Notes: generated by a model not told the origin, from the letters alone. DNA of 5,852 bases from Oscillospiraceae bacterium (GCA_022508735.1 JAFLUQ010000134.1:1-5852), one strand, 5' to 3'; positions 1 to 4,922 are shown, counted from the stretch's first letter. Made by a program: numbers and translations.

Positions 1-2
1 GG

Positions 3-485
3 CAGTATATATTGGGAATACTCGATTTAAGAAATGTATTTTCTGAATTTGCAATCTGGCTCTTAATAGCTCTTGCAGTTTCAGTTTATAGCCGTACGCC
101 GCTACGGGCAAGCTTGAATTCTTTCTTGTTTTTTGCAGGAATGTGTATCAGCTATCATTTATACACTATCGTATTTGCTGGCTTTAACCCTCAAAGATAT
201 ATGATGATATGGTATGGCTTTACCTTGCTGGCACCGGTATTAGCATTTATCTGCTGGTTCGGTAAAGGTGAAACCAAGGTATCTATTATCATAGATATAT
301 TTATATTGGCGGTTATGATGTCCGTATGCTTTGCGATCGGCCTTTGGTATATTGATGTTACAAGGATCATCAATGTTCTGATTTTTGCCGGTTCAATATC
401 AGTTTTATACAGTGGACCAAAGCAAACAGTTATCAGTCTCTTGGGAGCAGTTGCACTGTCATTTGCTTTCAGAATGTTGGTTTAG
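3..485 (+). CDS. Multi-pass membrane protein, 5'-truncated by window edge
   Basis: The reading frame is open to the left edge, so this is the 3' part of a gene; a TTG at 12 is in frame but has no ribosome site and is probably internal. Counting from that TTG, the 157 residues form about six hydrophobic segments (roughly 12-27, 35-57, 63-83, 89-113, 119-133 and 138-155) joined by short polar loops such as YSRTPLR and FGKGETK. This indicates an integral cytoplasmic-membrane protein with no large soluble domain. I see no catalytic motif or transporter signature. It resembles small uncharacterised membrane proteins of Clostridia that I know only as hypotheticals, so no function is assigned. It ends with TAG and is followed by 147 bases without a convincing gene or terminator, so read-through into the acetyltransferase operon is possible. 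Confidence 0.8.
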   Translation, partial: QYILGILDLRNVFSEFAIWLLIALAVSVYSRTPLRASLNSFLFFAGMCISYHLYTIVFAGFNPQRYMMIWYGFTLLAPVLAFICWFGKGETKVSIIIDIFILAVMMSVCFAIGLWYIDVTRIINVLIFAGSISVLYSGPKQTVISLLGAVALSFAFRMLV

Positions 486-632
486 TATTTCGGAACTTAA
501 GGGGCGGTATTATGATATGTTTGCGGAAATAACAAATTCTAAGCTGTGGATGATAAGGAATACTTAGCGGGCCTGTTTCTCGCCATGTATAACGAACTAC
601 CCGCGCAAATCGGAATTCGGGGAGATATAAAT
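486..632 (+). other. Intergenic stretch with possible decayed coding sequence
   Basis: This 147-base gap holds no clear gene, promoter or terminator. One frame reads MFAEITNSK and onward from an ATG at 519 to a stop at 564-566, about 15 codons. A second frame is open from a GTG at 546 and runs in phase into the acetyltransferase, reading DDKEYLAGLFLAMYNELP. The two stretches would join into one protein-like sequence after a single frameshift near 541-546. This may be the remnant of a gene tail or chance; neither part matches a family I know. The last bases hold the ribosome site of the downstream gene (GGGGAG, 619-624). Confidence 0.25.
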
Positions 633-1124
633 ATGGATTACGAATATGTACCGGCAACAGAAGAACTTCTCAAAATAATTTGGGAGAAAAACATTAAAGC
701 AAACAGCGATGATGAGAGATGGGTCAAATGGCGCGAAGAAGCTATTGCCAACAATTTGAGCGGAAAATCAAAGACTTTTCTTGTTCTTTTTTATGGTGAA
801 CCTGTCGGAGAAGGAACTCTTATATTTACAGATGATTGTTCTGCGATCAACGGACGCATGGCGCTTGCTGATGGAAAGAAAACGGCAAATATCAATGCGC
901 TCAGAATCGAAAAGGAGCACGAGAGTAGAGGGCATATCTCTAAACTTGTTAAGCTAATGGAACACTATGCCTTAGAGTGTGGATATAAGAAACTGACTAT
1001 AGGTGTAGAGGCAAAAGAGGCCAGAAATCTTGCAATCTATCTTCACTGGGGTTATAAAGAGTTTGTTCATGCGGAAATAGAAGATGATAGTTTGGTTTTG
1101 TACTATGCTAAGAATATTCAATAA
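633..1124 (+). CDS. GNAT family N-acetyltransferase
   Basis: This is a 163-residue single-domain protein of the Gcn5-related N-acetyltransferase fold, expected to move an acetyl group from acetyl-CoA to an amine; the substrate cannot be read from sequence. The core is visible: strand TFLVLFYGEPVGEGTLIF (48-65), strand ANINALRIEKEHE (85-97), the acetyl-CoA loop and following helix ESRGHISKLVKLMEHYA (97-113), strand KLTIGVEAKEARNLAIYLHWGY (120-141), and a C-terminal strand LVLYYAK. The pyrophosphate-binding loop is a weak form of Q/R-x-x-G-x-G/A, reading E-S-R-G-H-I. I chose the ATG at 633 because GGGGAG (619-624) lies 8 bases upstream and the fold begins at once with DYEYVPAT. The in-phase GTG at 546 has no ribosome site. 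The stop is 22 bases before the lipoprotein start, so the two are probably co-transcribed. Confidence 0.88.
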   Translation: MDYEYVPATEELLKIIWEKNIKANSDDERWVKWREEAIANNLSGKSKTFLVLFYGEPVGEGTLIFTDDCSAINGRMALADGKKTANINALRIEKEHESRGHISKLVKLMEHYALECGYKKLTIGVEAKEARNLAIYLHWGYKEFVHAEIEDDSLVLYYAKNIQ

Positions 1125-1146
1125 ATTCCTGCAGGAGGATCTGATC

Positions 1147-2088
1147 ATGAAAAGATTTATGCTTTTATTATCCGTTGTCATCTGCCTTTTGTTGTCCGCC
1201 TGCACAGAGGGAAAAGATGTCGGCATAATAGGCGGGGCTGACGGCCCCACAAAGGTGTATGCGGGCGGTGAAGAGTATGACACCTCGGTGAAAAAACCCA
1301 TCAGGATGATTCGGGTCGACGGTACGCTCTACTATGACACTCAAAAGGTCAGCGATATGACGCCGCGCTGCGGAACGCTTGACGGAAATCTGAAAAAGAC
1401 GGCAGACGAATATGAGATCCCTCAAAAGGATGGCCAGAGCAATTTTAAAGCAGAAGGATATCAGAACACCACGGGAATGACAAAGGAGATCCCGTTAGAC
1501 GGCGGCAGCTGGGTCATTTTTAAGAAGATCGATGACCACGGAAAAGATCTGCTGAAATATAAATATTGTTATTATTTAAGGGGCACTATGCCAAACGCCG
1601 CCGCGGAGAGCGAGCTGATCGTCCTTGCAAATGACAAAGAGCTTGACTTTGAAAGGGTCACGCGCTCATTCTTCAGCTCCAACACAAATGATTTTTTGGA
1701 TATTTACGCTATTTGGATTTTGCCGGAGGATAAATGGGGCATTACTCTGACCGCTGACTATAAAGCCGGGCAGGAACTTACCGTTCGGTGCGAGCAATTT
1801 GGCGGAGCGCCCACAGGTGAGCTGCAGACAGGCTCCGCCTATACGCTGGAAAGAAATAACGACGGCACATGGGCGGCTGTTGAAACCAGAACCGGAGAGC
1901 CTCTTGTCTGGAATATGCTTGCATTTATGATCGCCAAAAACGACGTAACTACCTGGGATATCGATTTGGAATCTGATTACGGAAATCTCCCGGCGGGAAG
2001 ATACCGCGTCGGCAAAAGGATCGACGACTTCAGAGAGGCCGGGGATTACGACAGCGAGGTTTATTACGCCGAATTTACTGTTAAGTAG
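1147..2088 (+). CDS. Lipoprotein with GIIGGADGPT motif and C-terminal Ig-like domain
   Basis: This 313-residue protein starts with a lipoprotein signal: MKR, a hydrophobic core (4-16) and lipobox LLSAC with Cys19 as the expected lipidated residue, so it should sit on the outer face of the membrane. The ATG at 1147 is set by AGGAGG at 1133-1138, 8 bases upstream; the open frame further upstream lacks one. Residues 26-35 read GIIGGADGPT, known to me from sodium-pumping decarboxylase beta subunits. Residues 53-101 (MIRVDGTLYYDT, then RCGTLDG and DGQSNF) resemble a module found in Clostridia behind BlaR1/M56-type proteins and in other lipoproteins. The middle (about 135-195) is unassigned. Residues about 196-312 look like a bacterial Ig-like beta domain, with GAPTGELQTGSAYTLE, GTWAAVE and LPAGRYRVGKRIDDFR. 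No enzyme motif is seen. It lies between two acetyltransferase genes with gaps of 22 and 32 bases. A role in cell-envelope binding or sensing is inference; domain comparisons are from memory. Confidence 0.85.
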   Translation: MKRFMLLLSVVICLLLSACTEGKDVGIIGGADGPTKVYAGGEEYDTSVKKPIRMIRVDGTLYYDTQKVSDMTPRCGTLDGNLKKTADEYEIPQKDGQSNFKAEGYQNTTGMTKEIPLDGGSWVIFKKIDDHGKDLLKYKYCYYLRGTMPNAAAESELIVLANDKELDFERVTRSFFSSNTNDFLDIYAIWILPEDKWGITLTADYKAGQELTVRCEQFGGAPTGELQTGSAYTLERNNDGTWAAVETRTGEPLVWNMLAFMIAKNDVTTWDIDLESDYGNLPAGRYRVGKRIDDFREAGDYDSEVYYAEFTVK

Positions 2089-2120
2089 TGAAATAAGAAT
2101 AATTTACCGGAGGGATAAAT

Positions 2121-2600
2121 ATGCCAAACAAAGTTACATTTCGTTATGCTGAAAGAAAAGACGCGGGGCTTATTTTAAAATTTATCACCGGGCTTGCGAT
2201 ATATGAAAAGATGGAAAATGAAGTGGTGGCGACCACTGAACTATTGGAGGAATGGATCTTTGACAAGCAGAAAGCCGAGGTCATATTTGCTGTTGTTGAT
2301 AATAAAGAGGTTGGCTTTGCTCTTTTCTTTCACAACTTTTCTACCTTTCTCGGAAGGGCGGGCATTCATCTTGAGGACCTGTTCGTTTTGCCCGAATATA
2401 GGGGGCGTGGCTATGGGAAGGCCATACTCAAGGAGCTGGCAAGAATAGCCGTAGAAAGAGACTGCGGCCGCCTCGAATGGTGCTGCCTGGATTGGAACAA
2501 GCCCAGCATAGATTTTTATCTTTCGCTTGGGGCAGAGCAGCTCAATGACTGGACGATCTACCGCGTGGCCGGCGATACTTTGGAGGAGCTTGCAAAGTAA
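2121..2600 (+). CDS. GNAT acetyltransferase, spermidine/thialysine (SAT-like) type
   Basis: This 159-residue enzyme has all landmarks of the SAT1/SAT2-like branch of the GNAT superfamily: N-terminal RYAERKDAGLILKFITGLA with YEK at 28-30, FFHNFSTFLGRAGIHLEDLFV (69-89), a complete acetyl-CoA loop RGRGYGK (94-100), CGRLEWCCLDWN (115-126), FYLSLGA (132-138) and a tail YRVAGDTLEELA. The NFSTF, LEDLFV and CGRLEW..LDWN blocks are characteristic of diamine/thialysine N-acetyltransferases, so the likely substrate is a small polyamine or lysine-like amine in the cytoplasm; the exact one is inference. The length is normal for the family. ATG at 2121 is supported by GGAGGG at 2109-2114, 6 bases upstream. 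It is the last gene of the left operon, 32 bases after the lipoprotein, and is followed 17 bases later by a strong hairpin terminator. Confidence 0.92.
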   Translation: MPNKVTFRYAERKDAGLILKFITGLAIYEKMENEVVATTELLEEWIFDKQKAEVIFAVVDNKEVGFALFFHNFSTFLGRAGIHLEDLFVLPEYRGRGYGKAILKELARIAVERDCGRLEWCCLDWNKPSIDFYLSLGAEQLNDWTIYRVAGDTLEELAK

Positions 2601-2617
2601 CAAATTCCTGTAATATC

Positions 2618-2658
2618 AAAACAGGGGTAGGCAAGAATTATCTGCCTACCCCTGTTTT
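2618..2658. terminator. Bidirectional intrinsic terminator between convergent operons
   Basis: A perfect 16-bp inverted repeat (2618-2633 with 2643-2658) encloses a 9-base loop. Each arm has a core of 12 bases, CAGGGGTAGGCA and its complement, flanked by AAAA on the left and TTTT on the right, so either strand gives a GC-rich stem followed by a U tract. It lies 17 bases after the SAT-like gene (+) and 6 bases after sdpI (-), serving both. Confidence 0.93.
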
Positions 2659-2664
2659 ATTAAA

Positions 2665-3306
2665 TTAATGCCTACGATAATATACATAAGAATATATGAC
2701 CGGAATAATTCCGAGCAGTGATATAAGCACAATAAAGACGTAATACATCACTGTATTTGGCAGAAAGGCGCACAGCATGAGAAGCACTCCGCCTATGACC
2801 CATACTCTGCCGCCAAACCGATGTGTGGCGTTCCAGTTTTCCTCGTTTTCGAGCGTCCACGCCACTTTGATACCCATAGTGTAGTTTTGCTTGCATTTAG
2901 GAAGATAATTCCCTATTACTATAAATATGAGACCTGTAACTACGGGAAGCAAAATGTTTATACTGAAGTTCATACCAAAAGCCGCGGCGTAAATTACAGC
3001 GCCCGAAAACAGGGAAACAAACGGACAAATCCAGAATACTAAACTAACGGCCTTTTGGGTTTGGTTCTTATTCTTTGGGTCGGCGGCTGTTACAATAACG
3101 CACACCCAATGGCCGGCAAGCAAAATAAGCGGCAGGGCGAACACGGCAAAGGGCCTGCTGCTGAAGCCGTCCGCCGCACCGGTGAAGCCCCAATGGGTCG
3201 CCATACGCTCCGGCAGGGAGTCCCACATGATAAGCCCCACTATAACAGGCAGCAGGGTGACTATTGAGGAAATGAGCAGCTTCCATTTATTCTTTTTTAT
3301 CATCAT
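2665..3306 (-). CDS. sdpI: SdpI/YhfL family membrane immunity protein
   Basis: This 213-residue six-helix membrane protein belongs to the SdpI family. In Bacillus subtilis SdpI protects the cell from the SdpC killing factor and passes its presence on by holding the repressor SdpR at the membrane. Helices fall near 10-28, 53-74, 86-108, 113-133, 166-183 and 186-207. The first extracytoplasmic loop LPERMATHWGFTGAADGF (31-48) is the DUF1648 hallmark. GNYLPKCKQNYTMGIKVAWTL (132-152) with ENWNATHRFGGRVW (156-169) is the conserved SdpI segment. Length matches the B. subtilis protein (about 207). The ATG at 3306 is preferred because AAGGAG (3313-3318) lies 6 bases upstream; TTG 3309 is too close and ATG 3303 is also possible. 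It overlaps the end of sdpR by 20 bases, so the two are translated from one message. No sdpABC toxin genes occur in the window, so the inducing toxin, if any, is unknown. Confidence 0.9.
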   Translation of the reverse strand: MMIKKNKWKLLISSIVTLLPVIVGLIMWDSLPERMATHWGFTGAADGFSSRPFAVFALPLILLAGHWVCVIVTAADPKNKNQTQKAVSLVFWICPFVSLFSGAVIYAAAFGMNFSINILLPVVTGLIFIVIGNYLPKCKQNYTMGIKVAWTLENEENWNATHRFGGRVWVIGGVLLMLCAFLPNTVMYYVFIVLISLLGIIPVIYSYVYYRRH

Positions 3307-3571
3307 CAAGATCTCCTTTCAGTTCTGTGATCCAAAGCATAATTTCTTCCAAAACGGAAGTGTTTAATTCATAAAAAATAAATTTTCCTTCCCTGTTATC
3401 CCGAATCAGATCTGCTTCTTTTAAAACGGATAAGTGGCGGGAGATAGATGCCGACGTTACAGGAAAATGATCTGAAATATCCCCGGCAGACATTTTTCCG
3501 TTTTTCAGCAGATTAAGAATATCGCGCCGGATAGGGTCGGCAAGCGCCCTTAGTGTGTGCTGAAGTCCCAC
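3287..3571 (-). CDS. sdpR: ArsR-family autorepressor, SdpR-type
   Basis: This 94-residue winged-helix repressor matches the ArsR fold. It has LRALADPIRRDILNLLKNG (7-25), then recognition helices AGDISDHFPVTSASISRHLS (29-48), VLKEADLI (49-56), and a beta wing RDNREGKFIFYELN (57-70). It has no cysteine metal site (no ELCVC), so it is not a metal sensor and agrees with SdpR, the autorepressor of sdpRI. The start is a GTG at 3571, chosen because AAAGGAGG (3579-3586) sits 7 bases upstream and ArsR proteins of this type begin close to the LRALADP box; upstream extension would run over the operator and promoter. It is the first gene of the operon. A promoter and a palindromic operator lie directly upstream, which points to negative autoregulation released when SdpI sequesters the protein. 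That release step is known for B. subtilis and inferred here. Confidence 0.91.
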   Translation of the reverse strand: MGLQHTLRALADPIRRDILNLLKNGKMSAGDISDHFPVTSASISRHLSVLKEADLIRDNREGKFIFYELNTSVLEEIMLWITELKGDLDDDKKE

Positions 3572-3578
3572 AAGCAAA

Positions 3579-3586
3579 CCTCCTTT
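3579..3586 (-). promoter_or_regulatory. Ribosome binding site fixing the GTG start of sdpR
   Basis: The - strand reads AAAGGAGG here, 7 bases before GTG at 3571. It decides against longer in-frame starts, which lie upstream of the operator. Its last two bases (3585-3586) are shared with the operator palindrome. Confidence 0.85.
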
Positions 3587-3607
3587 AACATTTAACCTAA
3601 ATGTTAA
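3585..3607. promoter_or_regulatory. Palindromic operator of sdpRI (likely SdpR site)
   Basis: A perfect inverted repeat with 10-base arms, TTAACATTTA and TAAATGTTAA, separated by 3 bases. It lies just downstream of the -10 box, over the expected transcription start (about 3605) and up to the ribosome site, where a bound dimer would block initiation. The size and AT-rich dyad suit an ArsR-family winged-helix dimer. Assignment to SdpR is by position. Confidence 0.85.
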
Positions 3608-3611
3608 TTGT

Positions 3612-3640
3612 ATTATAGCACTCTCTTGCGCTTTTGTCAA
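3612..3640 (-). promoter_or_regulatory. Sigma-A promoter of sdpRI
   Basis: On the - strand a perfect -35 TTGACA (3635-3640) and perfect -10 TATAAT (3612-3617) are 17 bases apart, and TGC before the -10 makes it an extended type. This is as strong as a vegetative promoter gets, which fits a promoter normally held off by a repressor. Confidence 0.93.
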
Positions 3641-3661
3641 TACCTTTATTGAATTTTTCCT

Positions 3662-3706
3662 GCAAAAAGCGGCGGCTATGATCTCTCATAAGCCGCCGCC
3701 TTTTGC
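3662..3706 (-). terminator. Intrinsic terminator of the XRE/membrane-protein unit
   Basis: Arms 3662-3677 and 3691-3706 form a 16-bp GC-rich stem with core GCGGCGGCT, extended by a short inner helix (TATGA/TCATA). The one imperfect pair (3668/3700) is A-C on the + strand but a G-U wobble on the - strand, where the stem ends in UUUUU. This supports action on - strand RNA. It begins 6 bases after the membrane-protein stop and lies before the sdpR promoter, separating the two units. Confidence 0.88.
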
Positions 3707-3712
3707 AGAGGT

Positions 3713-4129
3713 TCAATATTTACGTTTTATTATAGCATAGCATATAAGATAGATCAGTAAAAATCCGCATACGGTATAGGCGAGGATCTGACCTGCAAAC
3801 TCCATATTGAGCAAAAACATCACTATTGCCGCAATTGCCGCCGCCATGATGTACACCGCGAACGCGAGGCTGCGGGCCTTTTCGTACAGCATAATGTTTC
3901 GTTCATCCTTTTCCGCAATCGCTATTTCCTGCATTCTTTCGGGATCTCTGATTATCCGTACATTGCGAATAAGATGCACCGCACCGCACACCACCAGTGC
4001 TATGCCCCAGGTCCACAAATAATTGTTTTCCACTATGCCGGATAGCTTCAGCGCGCACATGACTGCGCCTATAACAATATAAGCCGCCATGGTGTAAATT
4101 CTTGTTTTAACTCTGTTTTTATACTTCAT
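3713..4129 (-). CDS. Four-helix membrane protein paired with XRE regulator
   Basis: This 138-residue protein has four predicted membrane helices (about 11-30, 38-55, 87-109 and 112-133) and a positively charged N-terminus (MKYKNRVKTR). Between helices 2 and 3 lies a cytoplasmic-looking linker RNVRIIRDPERMQEIAIAEKDERNIMLYEKA (55-85) with the motif DERN..LYEKA. Such a DERxxxIxxKA linker followed by a helix is common in small membrane proteins encoded beside short XRE regulators in Firmicutes (DUF2178-like by memory); their function is not established. The ATG at 4129 is preferred over 4135 because AGGAGG (4137-4142) is 7 bases upstream of it and only 1 base from the other. It begins 2 bases after the regulator's stop, so translation is probably coupled. 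A terminator follows its stop. Confidence 0.85.
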   Translation of the reverse strand: MKYKNRVKTRIYTMAAYIVIGAVMCALKLSGIVENNYLWTWGIALVVCGAVHLIRNVRIIRDPERMQEIAIAEKDERNIMLYEKARSLAFAVYIMAAAIAAIVMFLLNMEFAGQILAYTVCGFLLIYLICYAIIKRKY

Positions 4130-4131
4130 GA

Positions 4132-4332
4132 TCATTCCTCCTCGTCAAATATAAATACGTCCTCAATAGCCATGCCGAAATATACGGCAATTTTGTGCGC
4201 AAGCTGCAGCGACGCGTTATAGCGCCCGTTTTCAAGGGAGATAACCGTCTGCCGCGTTACGCTTACGGCCTTTGCAAGCTCATCCTGCGTAATATTATTT
4301 TGCTTGCGCAGTTCTCTTATTCTGTTCTCCAA
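4132..4332 (-). CDS. Small XRE-family HTH transcriptional regulator
   Basis: The 66-residue protein is almost wholly a Cro/C1-type helix-turn-helix: IRELRKQNNITQDELAKAV (5-23), recognition helix SVTRQTVISLENGR (24-37), ASLQLAHKIAVYFGMAIEDVF (40-60), then an acidic tail FDEEE. It belongs to the abundant short XRE repressors (about 65-70 residues) of Firmicutes that stand before a membrane protein gene. The start is TTG at 4332, preceded 8 bases upstream by AAAAGGGG (4341-4348); no ATG gives a full helix 1. Its promoter carries two related palindromes, so it probably represses its own unit. The GAG GAG GAA codons of its tail also form the ribosome site of the next gene. The signal it answers to is unknown. 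Confidence 0.9.
   Translation of the reverse strand: MENRIRELRKQNNITQDELAKAVSVTRQTVISLENGRYNASLQLAHKIAVYFGMAIEDVFIFDEEE
4137..4142 (-). promoter_or_regulatory. Ribosome binding site inside the XRE gene's last codons
   Basis: The - strand AGGAGG is formed by the Glu codons at the regulator's C-terminus and lies 7 bases before ATG 4129. It selects that start for the membrane protein and ties its translation to that of the regulator. Confidence 0.8.
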
Positions 4333-4349
4333 GTTCTCAACCCCTTTTG

Positions 4350-4379
4350 TATAAATGTAAAATGCACTTTACATTTATA
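4350..4379. promoter_or_regulatory. Operator 1 of the XRE unit
   Basis: Perfect 12-base arms TATAAATGTAAA and TTTACATTTATA flank a 6-base centre (ATGCAC), giving a 30-base palindrome with only one mismatched pair inside. The core is TGTAAA-N6-TTTACA (4356-4373). It lies immediately downstream of the -10 box and covers the expected start of transcription, a classic repressor position. Confidence 0.88.
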
Positions 4380-4407
4380 ATTATAGCACACTTTTATAAA
4401 ATGTCAA
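4380..4407 (-). promoter_or_regulatory. Sigma-A promoter of the XRE unit
   Basis: On the - strand a perfect -35 TTGACA (4402-4407) and perfect -10 TATAAT (4380-4385) are separated by 16 bases, with an extended -10 TGC. The -35 lies within operator 2 and the -10 abuts operator 1. Confidence 0.92.
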
Positions 4408-4419
4408 GTGTATTTTACA
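4402..4419. promoter_or_regulatory. Operator 2 of the XRE unit, overlapping the -35
   Basis: On the - strand this reads TGTAAAATACACTTGACA. It matches the operator 1 core as read on the + strand (TGTAAAATGCACTTTACA) at 16 of 18 bases. One of the two changes turns TTTACA into the -35 box TTGACA. The centres of the two sites are 46 bases apart, so two dimers would bracket the promoter. Confidence 0.72.
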
Positions 4420-4441
4420 ATTTTTTAAAAATTTTTTTAAT
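4414..4441 (-). promoter_or_regulatory. A/T-tract region upstream of the XRE promoter (UP-element-like)
   Basis: The - strand carries runs of A7, T5 and A6 directly upstream of the -35 box. Such tracts can bind the RNA polymerase alpha C-terminal domains or bend DNA; they may also add to the U-rich end of the hairpin at 4442-4486. The role is inferred from composition only. Confidence 0.45.
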
Positions 4442-4486
4442 CAAAAGTACCGCCATGGCAGGCGAGAGCCCGTGGCGGTACTTTTG
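4442..4486. terminator. Hairpin terminator after the SLH/small membrane protein unit
   Basis: Arms 4442-4458 and 4470-4486 form a 17-bp stem with core AAAAGTACCGCC, containing one imperfect pair (4456/4472). An inner GGC-GAGA-GCC hairpin lies in the loop. On the - strand it starts 17 bases after the stop at 4504 and ends in CUUUUGAUU, so it should terminate that unit. The imperfect pair is U-G on the + strand and A-C on the - strand, and the GAGA loop is GNRA-like only on the + strand, so the fold is slightly better in + strand RNA although no + strand gene reads into it. Confidence 0.75.
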
Positions 4487-4503
4487 GCTGTGATATTGAT
4501 GGT

Positions 4504-4896
4504 TTATTCCCAGCTGAGTTCGTAGCTGCCGGTTGCCGACTTAAACAGAAAAACAAGATAATATCTTTGTTTTTTATCCGCATTGAGGCGTGCTTTGATA
4601 TTATTACTATCGAGCGTTATCATCGGCTGTTTTGACGAATCAAGAATATTAACTGCCATTTTACCGTTTTGCAGTTCGTGTTTCAGCGAGAAGTTATAGG
4701 CTCTGCTTTCTTCAAATCTGATGACGCGCTTCATAGATCCGCTGCACATTGTAAATTTAGCTTTGCAGTTGGACTTACCCCTGATCGAACCCACGAACAT
4801 GACTGCCCGCTTAGTATTTATGACCATGAAGCCTTGCATATAGAGAATATAGAACAGTATCCCAAGGCAAATAAAGATAATTATTATTTTCCACAT
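4504..4896 (-). CDS. Small membrane-anchored protein, unknown function
   Basis: This 130-residue protein has one N-terminal membrane helix (about 3-24, WKIIIIFICLGILFYILYM) with no signal-peptidase or lipobox site, followed by a soluble region rich in alternating hydrophobic and polar residues that suggests a beta-sandwich. Visible points are Cys44 and Cys51 in SNCKAKFTMCSGSMKRVIRF, then YNFSLKHEL, AVNILDSSKQPMITLD, and a final YYLVFLFKSATGSYELSWE. It probably hangs outside the cell as an anchored domain. I recall similar hypothetical proteins in Clostridia but no established function. The ATG at 4896 follows AAGGGG by 8 bases. The gene lies 26 bases after the SLH protein, so the two are very likely co-transcribed and may both act at the cell surface. 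Confidence 0.8.
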   Translation of the reverse strand: MWKIIIIFICLGILFYILYMQGFMVINTKRAVMFVGSIRGKSNCKAKFTMCSGSMKRVIRFEESRAYNFSLKHELQNGKMAVNILDSSKQPMITLDSNNIKARLNADKKQRYYLVFLFKSATGSYELSWE

Positions 4897-4922
4897 ATAA
4901 AACGCCCCTTGTTCAAATACAG

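Noticed and set aside
546..632. Longer start (GTG 546) for the first acetyltransferase
   Set aside because: There is no ribosome site before it, whereas ATG 633 has GGGGAG at a good distance and begins right at the conserved fold.
1084..1146. Longer start for the lipoprotein, overlapping the acetyltransferase end
   Set aside because: The extension would bury the lipoprotein signal peptide inside the protein and lacks a ribosome site; ATG 1147 has AGGAGG and gives a standard signal.
1234..1248. Small inverted repeat GGGGC-TGACG-GCCCC within the lipoprotein gene
   Set aside because: The arms are only 5 bases, there is no T tract, and the bases encode the GGADGP residues of the motif.
2241..2603. 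- strand open frame of 120 codons opposite the SAT-like acetyltransferase
   Set aside because: The + strand gene has complete family motifs and a ribosome site; the opposite frame is a shadow.
3055..3286. Open frames on both strands opposite or within sdpI (for example 3055-3267 + and 3068-3286 -)
   Set aside because: They are shadows of the GC-richer part of sdpI, with no ribosome site and compositions unlike real proteins.
3572..3640. Upstream extension of sdpR by 23 codons
   Set aside because: It would read through the operator, start site and -10/-35 boxes, and no ribosome site lies before its first codon.
4130..4135. Start of the four-helix membrane protein at ATG 4135 with an ATGA overlap
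   Set aside because: The AGGAGG would be only 1 base away; ATG 4129 has the correct 7-base spacing.
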